Origin: Sediminibacterium sp.
GTDB taxonomy: Bacteria; Bacteroidota; Bacteroidia; Chitinophagales; Chitinophagaceae
DNA: 7,733 nucleotides
Direction of reading: 5' to 3'
NCBI GenBank assembly: GCA_023256555.1
Contig: JALRFB010000038.1
Coordinates: 1-7,733, forward strand
The notes below the pieces were generated by a model. The model was not told the origin of the DNA. It was given only the letters and a program-made list of their open reading frames with translations, and did no database searches. Of the stretch, positions 1 through 6,584 are shown in pieces; positions within the stretch are counted from its first letter, which is position 1, and each line of letters opens with the position of its first letter. A program made the translations under genes and the position numbers.

Positions 1-2
1 AT

Positions 3-71
3 GTACCTTCAAGCAGGCAAAAGATTAAGTCTCAAGAAGAAACTTATAATTATCTTAAAGGGAAAAAATAA
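3..71 (+). CDS. ppk1: C-terminal end of probable polyphosphate kinase (partial)
   Basis: Only the last 22 codons and the TAA are inside the window. Frame 3 reads VPSSRQKIKSQEETYNYLKG followed by two Lys and the stop. The QEETYNYLK ending resembles the extreme C-terminus of polyphosphate kinase 1 (E. coli PPK ends with a similar AAIYEYIK segment). The gene immediately downstream is an exopolyphosphatase homologue starting 5 nt after this stop, and ppk-ppx is a classic operon pair. PPK1 makes inorganic polyphosphate from ATP and is membrane-associated. The identification rests on a short tail plus context, so another protein cannot be excluded. The other two forward frames give no better upstream gene: frame 2 stops after eight codons. 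Confidence 0.55.
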   Translation, partial: VPSSRQKIKSQEETYNYLKGKK

Positions 72-76
72 ATACA

Positions 77-967
77 TTGATACTTGCAGCAATAGATATT
101 GGTAGTAACGCAGCTAGAATTTTAATATGCGAAGTAGAAAAAAGAGGTAAAGAGACTAATTTCAATCGACTTAACTTATTGCGTATTCCTTTAAGACTTG
201 GATTTGATGTATTTGAAAAAGGATTTATTGGGAGTAAGAAGAAAAAAATGCTCATTGATACCATTAAAACTTTCAAACAGTTAATGAAGGTTTATGAAGT
301 AGAGCACTATATGGCTTGTGCCACTAGCGCCATGAGGGATGCCGAAAATGCAAAAGAAATAATCAAAGAAATTGAAGAAGAAACTTCTATAGAGATTGAA
401 GTTATTTCAGGCGATCTTGAGGCTGAGATTATTTATGAAAACCATTTTGCGGAGTTATTAGATAATCAGAAAAGTTATTTATACATAGATGTGGGTGGTG
501 GAAGTACCGAACTTACTTTATATCATAAGTCAAAAGTAGTTTTACAAAAATCTTTTAATGTAGGTACAGTTAGAATTTTGACCAAAAAAGTGAAAGATGC
601 CACTTGGGATGAATTAAAAGATACTTTAAAAGAACTTTCTAGAAACTATGATAATTTAATTGGCATTGGTTCAGGTGGCAATATCAATAAATTATTCTCT
701 ATTAGTGGTACAAAAAATGGGAAGCCATTAGAAACTAGTACAATCCGAGAGATTTTTGAAGAAATGGAACCTTTGGATGTTGAAGAAAGAATGCATAAAT
801 ACAATATTCGCCAAGATAGAGCAGAAGTATTGGTTCCCGCTTTAACTATTTATACAAGTATTCTAAAATGGGCTAATATTGAAGAAATATATGTTCCAAA
901 AATTGGATTAGCCGATGGTTTAATTCACCACTTGTATGACCAAGTTCTTGAAGAAAGTTTAAAGTAA
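77..967 (+). CDS. ppx: Ppx/GppA-family exopolyphosphatase / (p)ppGpp phosphatase
   Basis: A cytosolic phosphatase of the sugar-kinase/Hsp70/actin fold. The family releases terminal phosphate from polyphosphate or hydrolyses pppGpp; the sequence does not separate the two activities. Visible motifs in order are DIGSN (7-11, first phosphate loop), CATSAMRDA (81-89), ISGDLEAE (110-117), DVGGGSTEL (138-146, second phosphate loop) and GIGSGGN (196-202). E115 aligns with the catalytic E121 of E. coli PPX. At 296 residues it contains only the two actin-like domains and lacks the C-terminal HD-like extension of the roughly 500-residue E. coli enzymes, as is usual for the short form. The start is TTG at 77: no ATG or GTG precedes it in frame after the upstream stop, and DIGSN must lie near the N-terminus. 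It starts 5 nt after the probable ppk1 stop, so co-transcription is likely. A purine run (AAAGGG, 57-62) lies upstream but rather far away (14 nt). Confidence 0.9.
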   Translation: MILAAIDIGSNAARILICEVEKRGKETNFNRLNLLRIPLRLGFDVFEKGFIGSKKKKMLIDTIKTFKQLMKVYEVEHYMACATSAMRDAENAKEIIKEIEEETSIEIEVISGDLEAEIIYENHFAELLDNQKSYLYIDVGGGSTELTLYHKSKVVLQKSFNVGTVRILTKKVKDATWDELKDTLKELSRNYDNLIGIGSGGNINKLFSISGTKNGKPLETSTIREIFEEMEPLDVEERMHKYNIRQDRAEVLVPALTIYTSILKWANIEEIYVPKIGLADGLIHHLYDQVLEESLK

Positions 968-970
968 GGC

Positions 971-1318
971 TTAATTATTTTTAGCACCATTATCTATCCA
1001 ACAAATAAGTGCCGCTTTATCAGTCGCATTAAAAGATCTTCCCTTAGGCATTCTGCCACTTACAACAGAAGCTTTGATTTGAGCTGCATTATCATGCACA
1101 ACTGTAAAATTATTCAGTTCTGCTGCATTATTAGGATCATGACATCCACTCAAATTACAATTGGTGTTTAATATTGGTAATACAGTTTGAGAAAAACTTG
1201 TATTTGGATTACAGGTGGTTGCAACGGTATTTGTAGTGTCTGAACTCTTTGAACATGCAAAACCAATAATAGTGATGGTAATGATGATTAAAACAATTTG
1301 AATATTTTTAATTTTCAT
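971..1318 (-). CDS. Small lipoprotein with CX4CH motif, c-type-cytochrome-like
   Basis: 115 residues. An N-terminal hydrophobic segment (6-20) ends in GFAC, so Cys22 is the probable lipidated residue, and a Ser/Thr-rich linker follows. The mature part has the pattern seen in small Bacteroidota cytochrome-like proteins: LPILNTNC, then C54-NLSG-C59-H60, a Met in RMPKG (Met90, a possible axial ligand) and a C-terminal ICWIDNGAKNN. The expected haem site is CXXCH. Here four residues separate the cysteines, a spacing known from some Desulfovibrio cytochromes c3 and from GCHD/GCHN-type proteins of this phylum. Cys36 and Cys106 are also present and could instead form a disulfide. The role is unknown; electron transfer at the membrane surface is the obvious but untested guess. 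The gene converges on ppx with a 3-bp gap and lies 22 bp downstream of a strong terminator (1341-1368), so it needs its own promoter or read-through. Confidence 0.75.
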   Translation of the reverse strand: MKIKNIQIVLIIITITIIGFACSKSSDTTNTVATTCNPNTSFSQTVLPILNTNCNLSGCHDPNNAAELNNFTVVHDNAAQIKASVVSGRMPKGRSFNATDKAALICWIDNGAKNN

Positions 1319-1340
1319 AATGTGTAATTGAATATTTATG

Positions 1341-1368
1341 AAAAAAGCGTCCCGTTTAACGGGACGCT
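1341..1368 (-). terminator. Rho-independent terminator of the receptor/lipoprotein operon
   Basis: A perfect inverted repeat, GCGTCCCG (1347-1354) with CGGGACGC (1360-1367), extended by an A-T pair (1346/1368), encloses a 5-nt loop. Read on the minus strand, the GC-rich stem is followed by a run of six U (1346-1341). It lies 29 nt beyond the TAA of the lipoprotein gene ending at 1397. On the plus strand no U tract follows, so it acts only for leftward transcription. Its far edge is 22 nt before the ATG of the next leftward gene. Confidence 0.9.
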
Positions 1369-1396
1369 ATATATTGAATACAATCAACAATTTATT

Positions 1397-2305
1397 TTAT
1401 TTCCATACAGTCCAACCTTTCCACCAAGTTTGGTTTACACCAGAAGTAGCAACAGCACCTCTAAATGTAACTTTCTCAAAGAATGGATCTTGTAATTTAG
1501 CATCAGTGAAACTACCATTAACTTTATAATCCAAAGAAGTACCTAATCCTAAAGTACCAATATTTGCACCGTTAATTAATGCTGCACTAATATTACCTGA
1601 TGGGCCTGCACTAGCATATGGAGTAAAATCAGGGTTAGTATAATTAAAAGGTTGTATTAATTTTAAAATATCTGGTGCAGAAGAATTTAAAATTGTATTG
1701 TTGTAAGAAGCAGTACTAAATAAATCTAATACATTTTGAGTGGTAGTTGTTGATCCTGATTTACCATCATAGCGAACATCCACTGTATTACCCGCTAAAG
1801 TAATATTCTTTAATCTAATAACGCTATCTACTAAGTTCTTATAAGTAGAACCATTTGTTGTTGTCTTAGTTTCATCAATTAAGATACCTAATGGCCATCC
1901 AGCAATTACTGTATTTTGAATAGAAATTCCTGAATTTCTTCTGATCTGAGCTGCAGCTAAGAATAAAGTATTTCCTTTACCATATGTTGGATTGATTCTT
2001 GGTCCAATCACAGTCATATTAGAGAATACAGCTGTTGTTTTTGGGGTAAAATCAGAACCATTACCATCATTATCCGATTCAAACGCTTCAGATTTAGAGA
2101 TATCAGCAATAGCAGAGTCTCTTAGTGCAATACCAAACTGTACATTACCAGAATATCCAAAGTCAGTATCGAAATCATCATCCTGAGTTTTATAAGCAAT
2201 CAAATACTTACAGTTAACGGTACCACCAAACCACTCATAAGCGTCATCCTTTGCATAAGTAACTTGAATATGGTCAATTGTTGTACCATTACCCACACCA
2301 GCCAT
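1397..2305 (-). CDS. C-terminal half of the split lipoprotein (302 aa)
   Basis: The frame is open after the TGA, with the first ATG at 2305, only three nucleotides past the stop (TGA ACT ATG). That spacing would permit termination-reinitiation, but the product would have no signal peptide and would stay in the cytoplasm, away from the presumed partner receptor. The sequence keeps the strongly conserved part of the family: DDAYEWFGGTVNCKYLIAY, a Phe/Asp-rich segment ending in FGYSG, an SDNDG acidic turn, and a GWTVWK end. More likely this is the downstream part of one broken gene than an independent gene. Confidence 0.5.
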   Translation of the reverse strand: MAGVGNGTTIDHIQVTYAKDDAYEWFGGTVNCKYLIAYKTQDDDFDTDFGYSGNVQFGIALRDSAIADISKSEAFESDNDGNGSDFTPKTTAVFSNMTVIGPRINPTYGKGNTLFLAAAQIRRNSGISIQNTVIAGWPLGILIDETKTTTNGSTYKNLVDSVIRLKNITLAGNTVDVRYDGKSGSTTTTQNVLDLFSTASYNNTILNSSAPDILKLIQPFNYTNPDFTPYASAGPSGNISAALINGANIGTLGLGTSLDYKVNGSFTDAKLQDPFFEKVTFRGAVATSGVNQTWWKGWTVWK

Positions 2306-2308
2306 AGT

Positions 2309-2938
2309 TCAACTGTTTAACTCATTGTCTGGTTGATAAGCGTATCCTGCATATTCAATTCTTACATATTGTAAAATACCAGAATTATCTGCATCATTCG
2401 CTGTTGGGAAAGCGGCGTCACCAGAACCAGCTAAGCCATAACCTACTTCAGTATCATTGATACCACCTTCTACAGATGTTAAACCTTTTGTAGCAACCCC
2501 TTTCCATGTTAATGATTGGTTTACAGTTGCAGTACCTAATAAAACGATACCACCCCAATCACCTGATTGTGGATTTAGAGAAGCTGAAGTAAATACAACA
2601 GGGGCATCAGCTGTACCTTTTGCAACTATCTTAGCACCACGACAAATAACCAATGCAGCAACATCTGCGCCAGATTTTCCTTGCACTTTTGCTCCTGCTT
2701 GAACTGTTAATGTCACGCCTTTAGTAACATAAACGATACCTGAAAGGTAGTTTACGTCTTTAGCGTACAATGTAGTGTCCTTCGTGATCTTACCTGATAA
2801 TGTTACTGTATTTGATACAACACCAGCAGGAGCTACTTCTTTAGTAACTACGAAAATTTCTTTTTCGCCATCCATTTCAATCTTTCTACAACCAGTAATG
2901 GCTAAAAAAGCTAGAGATAAATAAAATAATTGTTTCAT
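2309..2938 (-). CDS. N-terminal half of the split lipoprotein (209 aa)
   Basis: This is what would be made if TGA terminates. ATG at 2938 opens a lipoprotein signal peptide of 16 residues ending in the lipobox I-T-G-C17, so the product should be exported and lipidated. The mature part has repeated short beta-strand patterns, such as LSGIVYVTKGVTLTVQAGAKVQG and VFTSASLNPQSGDWGGIVLLG (described in part), typical of parallel beta-helix-like ladders, and ends at YAGYAYQPDNELNS. Whether a half-ladder folds is doubtful. The leader before the ATG is A-rich without a Shine-Dalgarno site, which is usual for the phylum. Co-transcription with the receptor gene upstream (36-bp gap) is likely. Confidence 0.6.
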   Translation of the reverse strand: MKQLFYLSLAFLAITGCRKIEMDGEKEIFVVTKEVAPAGVVSNTVTLSGKITKDTTLYAKDVNYLSGIVYVTKGVTLTVQAGAKVQGKSGADVAALVICRGAKIVAKGTADAPVVFTSASLNPQSGDWGGIVLLGTATVNQSLTWKGVATKGLTSVEGGINDTEVGYGLAGSGDAAFPTANDADNSGILQYVRIEYAGYAYQPDNELNS

Positions 2939-2974
2939 TGTTTTTGTATTTAAAAAAAGTTTTTGAATTGTTTA

Positions 2975-5731
2975 TTATAAAGAGTAATTAATTGTTACGC
3001 CATAAGTTGTACCAAATTGTCTAGAGAAACGAACACCATCTGTTGCTTTATTATAATTGGTATTACTATTATTGTTTTGATAAAAGATTTGTCTTTGATT
3101 TAAAATATCTGCAATAGTGAATTTCACCTCAGCTTTATTTTTTGCAAATTTTTTGCTCATTTGAAAATCCAATAACACTCTTGGATTTTCATATACGTCT
3201 GGAGAACCTGCCCCAGCTTGAATATCACCTACTAAATAAATACGCTTACCAATTTGATTTACTAATGCAGTCATATTAAAGCCTTTCTCAACTACATCAT
3301 ATAATAATCCGGCATTTATTAAATATGGAGATTGACCTTGTAAAGTTCTTGACACATTTAATTTTTCATCCTTCACTTCCGAGTTAATGTAAGAACCATT
3401 CGCTTGTAAAGTAAAACGTTTAGATAATTTCTTTCTTCCTTCTAATTCAAAACCAAATGCAGTAGCTTTTGCGGCATTTTGGAAAGAGAATAAACTAGAT
3501 CCACCACCTGCTTCTTGGTAAATACTTTCAATAGGATTTTCGAAATTCTTATAGAATACTCCTACAGTGAACAATTCACCAGCTTGAGGATATAATTCAT
3601 ATCTAATATCAAAATTGCTGATCTTAGTTCTTTTCAAACTTGGATTACCTGAAACAGAAGCGTTTAATTCAAAATCATAAATATTTAAAGCAGATAACTC
3701 TCTTAATTCTGGTCTAATAATTGTTTGAGATGCCGTCAATCTTAAATTTGCTTTTTGAGTTAACTTTAAAGAAGCATTTACACCTGGCAAAAAGTCTGTA
3801 ACTCTTGAATAAGTATGTCTAGGGTCCCACTTCTTCACTGAACCAACTAATTGATCAAAATCTTCTACTCTTAATCCCCAAACCACTCTTACCGCATCAG
3901 ACACTTTATTATCAAATTGCAAGTACCCTGCATTTAGGATTGTATTTGCTAAGTATCTAAAATTTTTGTTTTGTATTGAGTTAAATGCAAACTTATTATC
4001 AGTTCCGTTACCAAAATTAGCTGGCACAAAAGCTGACTCAGCAGGCAATAATCTCAATGCAAGATTATCAGTAGGTAATGTTATTGCAAATAGCTGAGCG
4101 TCATATAGACGATCTTTTACTTGAATCATATAACCCGCTTTGATTGTTTGCTGATTAATTTTGTACACTAGATCACCACCACCAGTATAGATATAATCTG
4201 ATAATGTTTGAAATACTCTACTTCCTGATTGTTGTGATAAAGTGTTTGAAATATTTAAAACATATGGATCCGTTCCATTAATGCTTTTAGTATATAAAAT
4301 TCTTCTTTGATCTGGTGTGTAACTATCTAAAATATTAAAAGCTCCATACCAATTAAATTTTAATTTTTGAGTGATACTATGTTCACCATTTAATTGATTA
4401 GTGAAGAAAACATTTTGACCAAATACAAATTCATTACCCTTTACTAAATCTTGTCTATCATATACTGTACCTGCTCTTTGAGTATATGCATTAGATGTTT
4501 TAACATTGACAATTGCTTTGTAACTAATTTTGTTCAATGGATTTATGAACATAGAAACGCCAGCAATAGCACCCATATTAATATCATTAATATATTTATT
4601 GTCTTTTAATTCTAAATAAGGGGTTAATCCATTATTTGTTAACTGGTTTTGATTATTGATATTATCTTGAAAACGATATGCGTTAGCATAGTTTATACCA
4701 ATTAAACCACCAATTTTCTTACCAAACAATGTACCTGCAAATCCACCATTCATTTGTAGACTCATATTAGGCTTAGCAGTTGTCATTACCGGAGCCCAAT
4801 GATTAGACATAGTCTTTCCTAATGCAGTTTTAGAAGCTATAGATGAAGTGTCGAAGTTTGATTTTGTAGTGTAGCCAGCTGGCAAAGATCTTGTTCCGTC
4901 ATCAATACCATACCAATCAGTCTTACCACCTTTATCTTTAAAAAAGTCTTTTCCAGTAACCATGCTATTTGCACTAGTTCCTAATTGAATATTGAAAAAG
5001 TTTTTTGTAGGAACATCTTTTGTATTTACTTGAATCAATCCTCCCGCCCATTCTCCTGGTAGTTCAGGGACAAATGCCTTGTTGATGATAATGTTGTCTA
5101 TAATTTGAGATGGGAATAAATCAAACGAAAATGTTTTACGATCTGGCTCTGTACTTGTTAATAAAATACCATTCAACATTGCTTGATTGTATCTATCTGC
5201 TAGACCTCTTACGATAATGTATTTACCTTCCTGAATTGATGCTCCAGGTGTTCTTTTTAAAATTTCGGCAGTATTTCTATCTGGACTTCTTTTAATAGAT
5301 TCTGCAGAAATTACAGAAGAAACTGTATTTGTATTTCTTTGATAAGCAATCAATGCATTATCTGTGGCACCTTTATTGGTACCTCTATTGGCTGTTACAA
5401 CAACATCAGTTAATTTTTTACCATTCTCATCTAAAACAATATCTGAAGTAAGTTCTTCACCAGCAGCTGTTGCCTTAACGGTTACAGACTTTTCTTTATA
5501 TCCCACATAATTAAATACTAATGTATACTCTTTGTTTACATCAATATTGAAACTATATCTACCTTCAACATCTGACTTAGTTGTTTGTGTTTTATCAGCC
5601 TTTAAACTTATAGTTACTGCAATTAAAGATTCGTTTTTATTATTGGTTACTTTACCAGAAACTTTTGCTCTTTGAGCATTTGAAATAAATGCAGAAAAAA
5701 TAATAAGTATAACTAATGATATCCTTTTCAC
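2975..5731 (-). CDS. TonB-dependent outer-membrane receptor with carboxypeptidase-regulatory-like domain
   Basis: An 918-residue outer-membrane active transporter energised by TonB-ExbBD. The signal peptide is residues 1-19 (ends SNAQ). A CarboxypepD_reg/SusC-type Ig-like domain follows (about 22-105: VSGKVTNNKNESL, GRYSFNI, FNYVGYK). A TonB-box-like LTDVVVTA then leads into the plug, which has the conserved stretches KRTPGASIQEG, VRGLADRYNQAMLNG, STEPDRKTFSFDLFPSQI and FVPELPGEWAGG. The rest is the 22-strand barrel, ending in GTTYGVTINYSL. It lacks a paired SusD, so it is not a standard glycan PUL; its partner is the lipoprotein gene 36 bp downstream. Start: GTG at 5731 places a Lys-Arg-initiated signal peptide correctly, and no suitable ATG lies nearby. 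The upstream region holds four 11-bp direct repeats and a putative -7 element. The substrate cannot be read from sequence; phosphate or an organophosphate is a guess from context. Confidence 0.93.
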   Translation of the reverse strand: MKRISLVILIIFSAFISNAQRAKVSGKVTNNKNESLIAVTISLKADKTQTTKSDVEGRYSFNIDVNKEYTLVFNYVGYKEKSVTVKATAAGEELTSDIVLDENGKKLTDVVVTANRGTNKGATDNALIAYQRNTNTVSSVISAESIKRSPDRNTAEILKRTPGASIQEGKYIIVRGLADRYNQAMLNGILLTSTEPDRKTFSFDLFPSQIIDNIIINKAFVPELPGEWAGGLIQVNTKDVPTKNFFNIQLGTSANSMVTGKDFFKDKGGKTDWYGIDDGTRSLPAGYTTKSNFDTSSIASKTALGKTMSNHWAPVMTTAKPNMSLQMNGGFAGTLFGKKIGGLIGINYANAYRFQDNINNQNQLTNNGLTPYLELKDNKYINDINMGAIAGVSMFINPLNKISYKAIVNVKTSNAYTQRAGTVYDRQDLVKGNEFVFGQNVFFTNQLNGEHSITQKLKFNWYGAFNILDSYTPDQRRILYTKSINGTDPYVLNISNTLSQQSGSRVFQTLSDYIYTGGGDLVYKINQQTIKAGYMIQVKDRLYDAQLFAITLPTDNLALRLLPAESAFVPANFGNGTDNKFAFNSIQNKNFRYLANTILNAGYLQFDNKVSDAVRVVWGLRVEDFDQLVGSVKKWDPRHTYSRVTDFLPGVNASLKLTQKANLRLTASQTIIRPELRELSALNIYDFELNASVSGNPSLKRTKISNFDIRYELYPQAGELFTVGVFYKNFENPIESIYQEAGGGSSLFSFQNAAKATAFGFELEGRKKLSKRFTLQANGSYINSEVKDEKLNVSRTLQGQSPYLINAGLLYDVVEKGFNMTALVNQIGKRIYLVGDIQAGAGSPDVYENPRVLLDFQMSKKFAKNKAEVKFTIADILNQRQIFYQNNNSNTNYNKATDGVRFSRQFGTTYGVTINYSL

Positions 5732-5751
5732 GGTATATTTTTATTTGTATG

Positions 5752-5759
5752 CAAATATT
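5752..5759 (-). promoter_or_regulatory. Putative -7 promoter element of the receptor operon
   Basis: The minus strand reads AATATTTG, seven of eight matching positions with the Bacteroidota sigma-A -7 consensus TAnnTTTG if only the first T is lost. It lies 20 nt before the GTG start. No clear TTTG is seen about 20 bp further upstream; the tandem repeats occupy that place, 9 bp away. This fits an activator-dependent promoter. AT-rich DNA gives such short matches by chance, so confidence is moderate. Confidence 0.4.
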
Positions 5760-5768
5760 AGACTCTAA

Positions 5769-5812
5769 TGTTACCTAATTGTTAACTCAGTATGAACTTA
5801 ATGTTATCATAA
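5769..5812. promoter_or_regulatory. Four tandem 11-bp direct repeats: putative PhoB/PhoP-type operator
   Basis: The plus strand reads, in four consecutive 11-bp units, TGTTACCTAAT (5769), TGTTAACTCAG (5780), TATGAACTTAA (5791) and TGTTATCATAA (5802). Columns 1, 3, 5, 7 and 10 are identical in all four (T, T, A, C, A); columns 2, 4 and 8 agree in three. On the minus strand, the receptor's coding strand, the hexamers are ATAACA, TTCATA, TTAACA and GTAACA, each separated by 5 nt. An 11-bp period of direct repeats is characteristic of OmpR/PhoB-family response regulators: PhoB uses TGTCA-type units and Bacillus PhoP uses TTAACA-type units. The block ends 9 bp from the putative -7 element, as Pho boxes do relative to -10. 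The pattern is certain; the protein that binds it is inferred. Confidence 0.65.
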
Positions 5813-5864
5813 AAAAGAAGTTTTCAAAAAGATTGTAAGTTGCTCATATTCAATAGTATACGAA

Positions 5865-5898
5865 AACAAAAAGACACCCTTGAAGGTGTCTTTTTGTT
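5865..5898 (-). terminator. Rho-independent terminator downstream of carbonic anhydrase
   Basis: A 14-bp perfect inverted repeat: the arm at 5865-5878 (AACAAAAAGACACC) pairs with 5885-5898 (GGTGTCTTTTTGTT) around a 6-nt loop. It lies 20 nt past the TAA of the carbonic anhydrase gene on the minus strand, where the stem is followed by U-rich sequence. The stem itself is flanked by A and T runs, so it could work in both directions. It separates the carbonic anhydrase transcript from the receptor's control region. Confidence 0.88.
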
Positions 5899-5918
5899 AA
5901 ATTTTTGAAATGACAATA

Positions 5919-6551
5919 TTAATCCAAATGGTATACTTTATGTAGATCCTTTGTGCAAGTAAAAGTGACCCCTAAATCGTGAATAATACCATCTTTTACA
6001 TCGTAGGCCCAACCATGTAAAGTGAGCGGCTGGTCTCTTCTCCAAGCGTTTTGCACGATAGAAGTTTTACCCAAGTGCCCTACTTGTTCTATGACATTTA
6101 ATTCAACGAATCTTCTAGCTCTCTCGGTATTGTCTTTAATGGCATCTAATTCTGCAGCATTAAATCGATATACATCTTTGATATGTCTTAACCAATTATC
6201 AATTAAACCCAATTGTTGATTTTCCATTGCTGCTACTACCCCACCACAACCATAATGTCCACATACGATGATATGCTTCACTTTTAAAACCTCCACCGCA
6301 TATGAAAGTACACTCAACATATTCATATCGCTATGTACCACCATATTGGCGATATTTCTGTGCACAAATATATCACCTGGTTTTGTACCAGTAATTTGAT
6401 TTGCAGGAACTCTACTATCAGAACAGCCAATCCATAAGTATTCTGGATTTTGGCCAAGAGATAAATTATTAAAGTAATTAGGGTCTAATTCAAGTTGTTC
6501 TTTGACCCATTGTCTATTTTTTTCAAGAAGATCAAATTTTGTATCCCCCAT
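5919..6551 (-). CDS. can: Beta-class carbonic anhydrase (E. coli Can type)
   Basis: A cytosolic zinc enzyme interconverting CO2 and bicarbonate, which supplies bicarbonate to carboxylases. Taking the ATG at 6551 gives 210 residues. The zinc ligands are C43 (in CSDSR), H99 and C102 (in GHYGCGG), and the D45/R47 catalytic dyad is intact. W40, R65 and Y183 match the Trp39/Arg64/Tyr181 set that forms the non-catalytic bicarbonate site in E. coli and Haemophilus enzymes, so this is an allosteric type II beta-CA. Similarity to E. coli Can runs the whole length ([38 protein letters not shown]). Start choice: the frame extends to a TTG at 6575 (eight more residues), but the added MSCKSFNA has no family counterpart and neither start has a clear Shine-Dalgarno. 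A strong GGAGG further upstream serves only a five-codon ORF. Transcription is monocistronic, with the terminator at 5865-5898. Confidence 0.95.
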   Translation of the reverse strand: MGDTKFDLLEKNRQWVKEQLELDPNYFNNLSLGQNPEYLWIGCSDSRVPANQITGTKPGDIFVHRNIANMVVHSDMNMLSVLSYAVEVLKVKHIIVCGHYGCGGVVAAMENQQLGLIDNWLRHIKDVYRFNAAELDAIKDNTERARRFVELNVIEQVGHLGKTSIVQNAWRRDQPLTLHGWAYDVKDGIIHDLGVTFTCTKDLHKVYHLD

Positions 6552-6584
6552 GGCATTGAATGATTTACAGCTCAAAGATGCAAC

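Larger units (their letters stand above)
1397..2938 (-). pseudogene. Receptor-associated lipoprotein split by an in-frame TGA
   Basis: The 5' part (2309-2938) and 3' part (1397-2305) share one frame and are separated only by a TGA codon (2311-2309) and one Thr codon. The junction reads PDNELNS-stop-TMAGVGNGTT. Relatives of this Bacteroidota family, as I recall them, read NEINGLTLGGVG-GTT here, so the stop replaces a Leu codon; TTA or TTG to TGA would do it. No indel is needed, and the downstream 302 codons are intact and conserved (DDAYEWFGGTVNCKYL, FDTDFGYSGNVQF, IRRNSGISI, a Trp-rich C-terminus). The full product would be about 513 residues: signal peptide with lipobox ITGC (Cys17), a beta-rich Gly/Ala/Val region resembling a parallel beta-helix, then the second half. 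Relatives are often annotated as hypothetical or, wrongly, as multidrug transporters. It follows the TonB-dependent receptor gene by 36 bp, so it is probably its surface or periplasmic partner. The TGA could be a recent mutation, an assembly error or recoding. All other complete genes here end in TAA or TAG and none has an internal TGA. Confidence 0.8.

Noticed and set aside
55..276. Minus-strand 73-codon ORF opposite the start of ppx
   Set aside because: It lies antisense to conserved Ppx motifs and shows no recognisable family; a shadow of the real gene.
1338..1529. Plus-strand 63-codon ORF starting in the terminator region
   Set aside because: It starts next to the terminator hairpin and overlaps the conserved 3' end of the lipoprotein on the other strand; no coding signature.
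1992..2186. Plus-strand 64-codon ORF within the lipoprotein 3' half
   Set aside because: Antisense to conserved family sequence (the SDNDG and FGYSG region); shadow frame.
2309..2311. Selenocysteine or genome-wide TGA reassignment
   Set aside because: Relatives have Leu here, not Cys or Sec; no SECIS-like hairpin was recognised after the codon, and no other gene in the window contains an internal TGA.
2457..2702. Plus-strand 81-codon ORF within the lipoprotein 5' half
   Set aside because: Antisense to the beta-ladder coding sequence; composition is explained by the opposite strand.
2975..5731. SusC of a polysaccharide utilisation locus
   Set aside because: There is no SusD homologue or glycoside hydrolase next to it; the neighbour is a different lipoprotein family, so a glycan locus is unsupported.
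6022..6219. Plus-strand 65-codon ORF within carbonic anhydrase
   Set aside because: Antisense to highly conserved enzyme sequence; no signal of its own.
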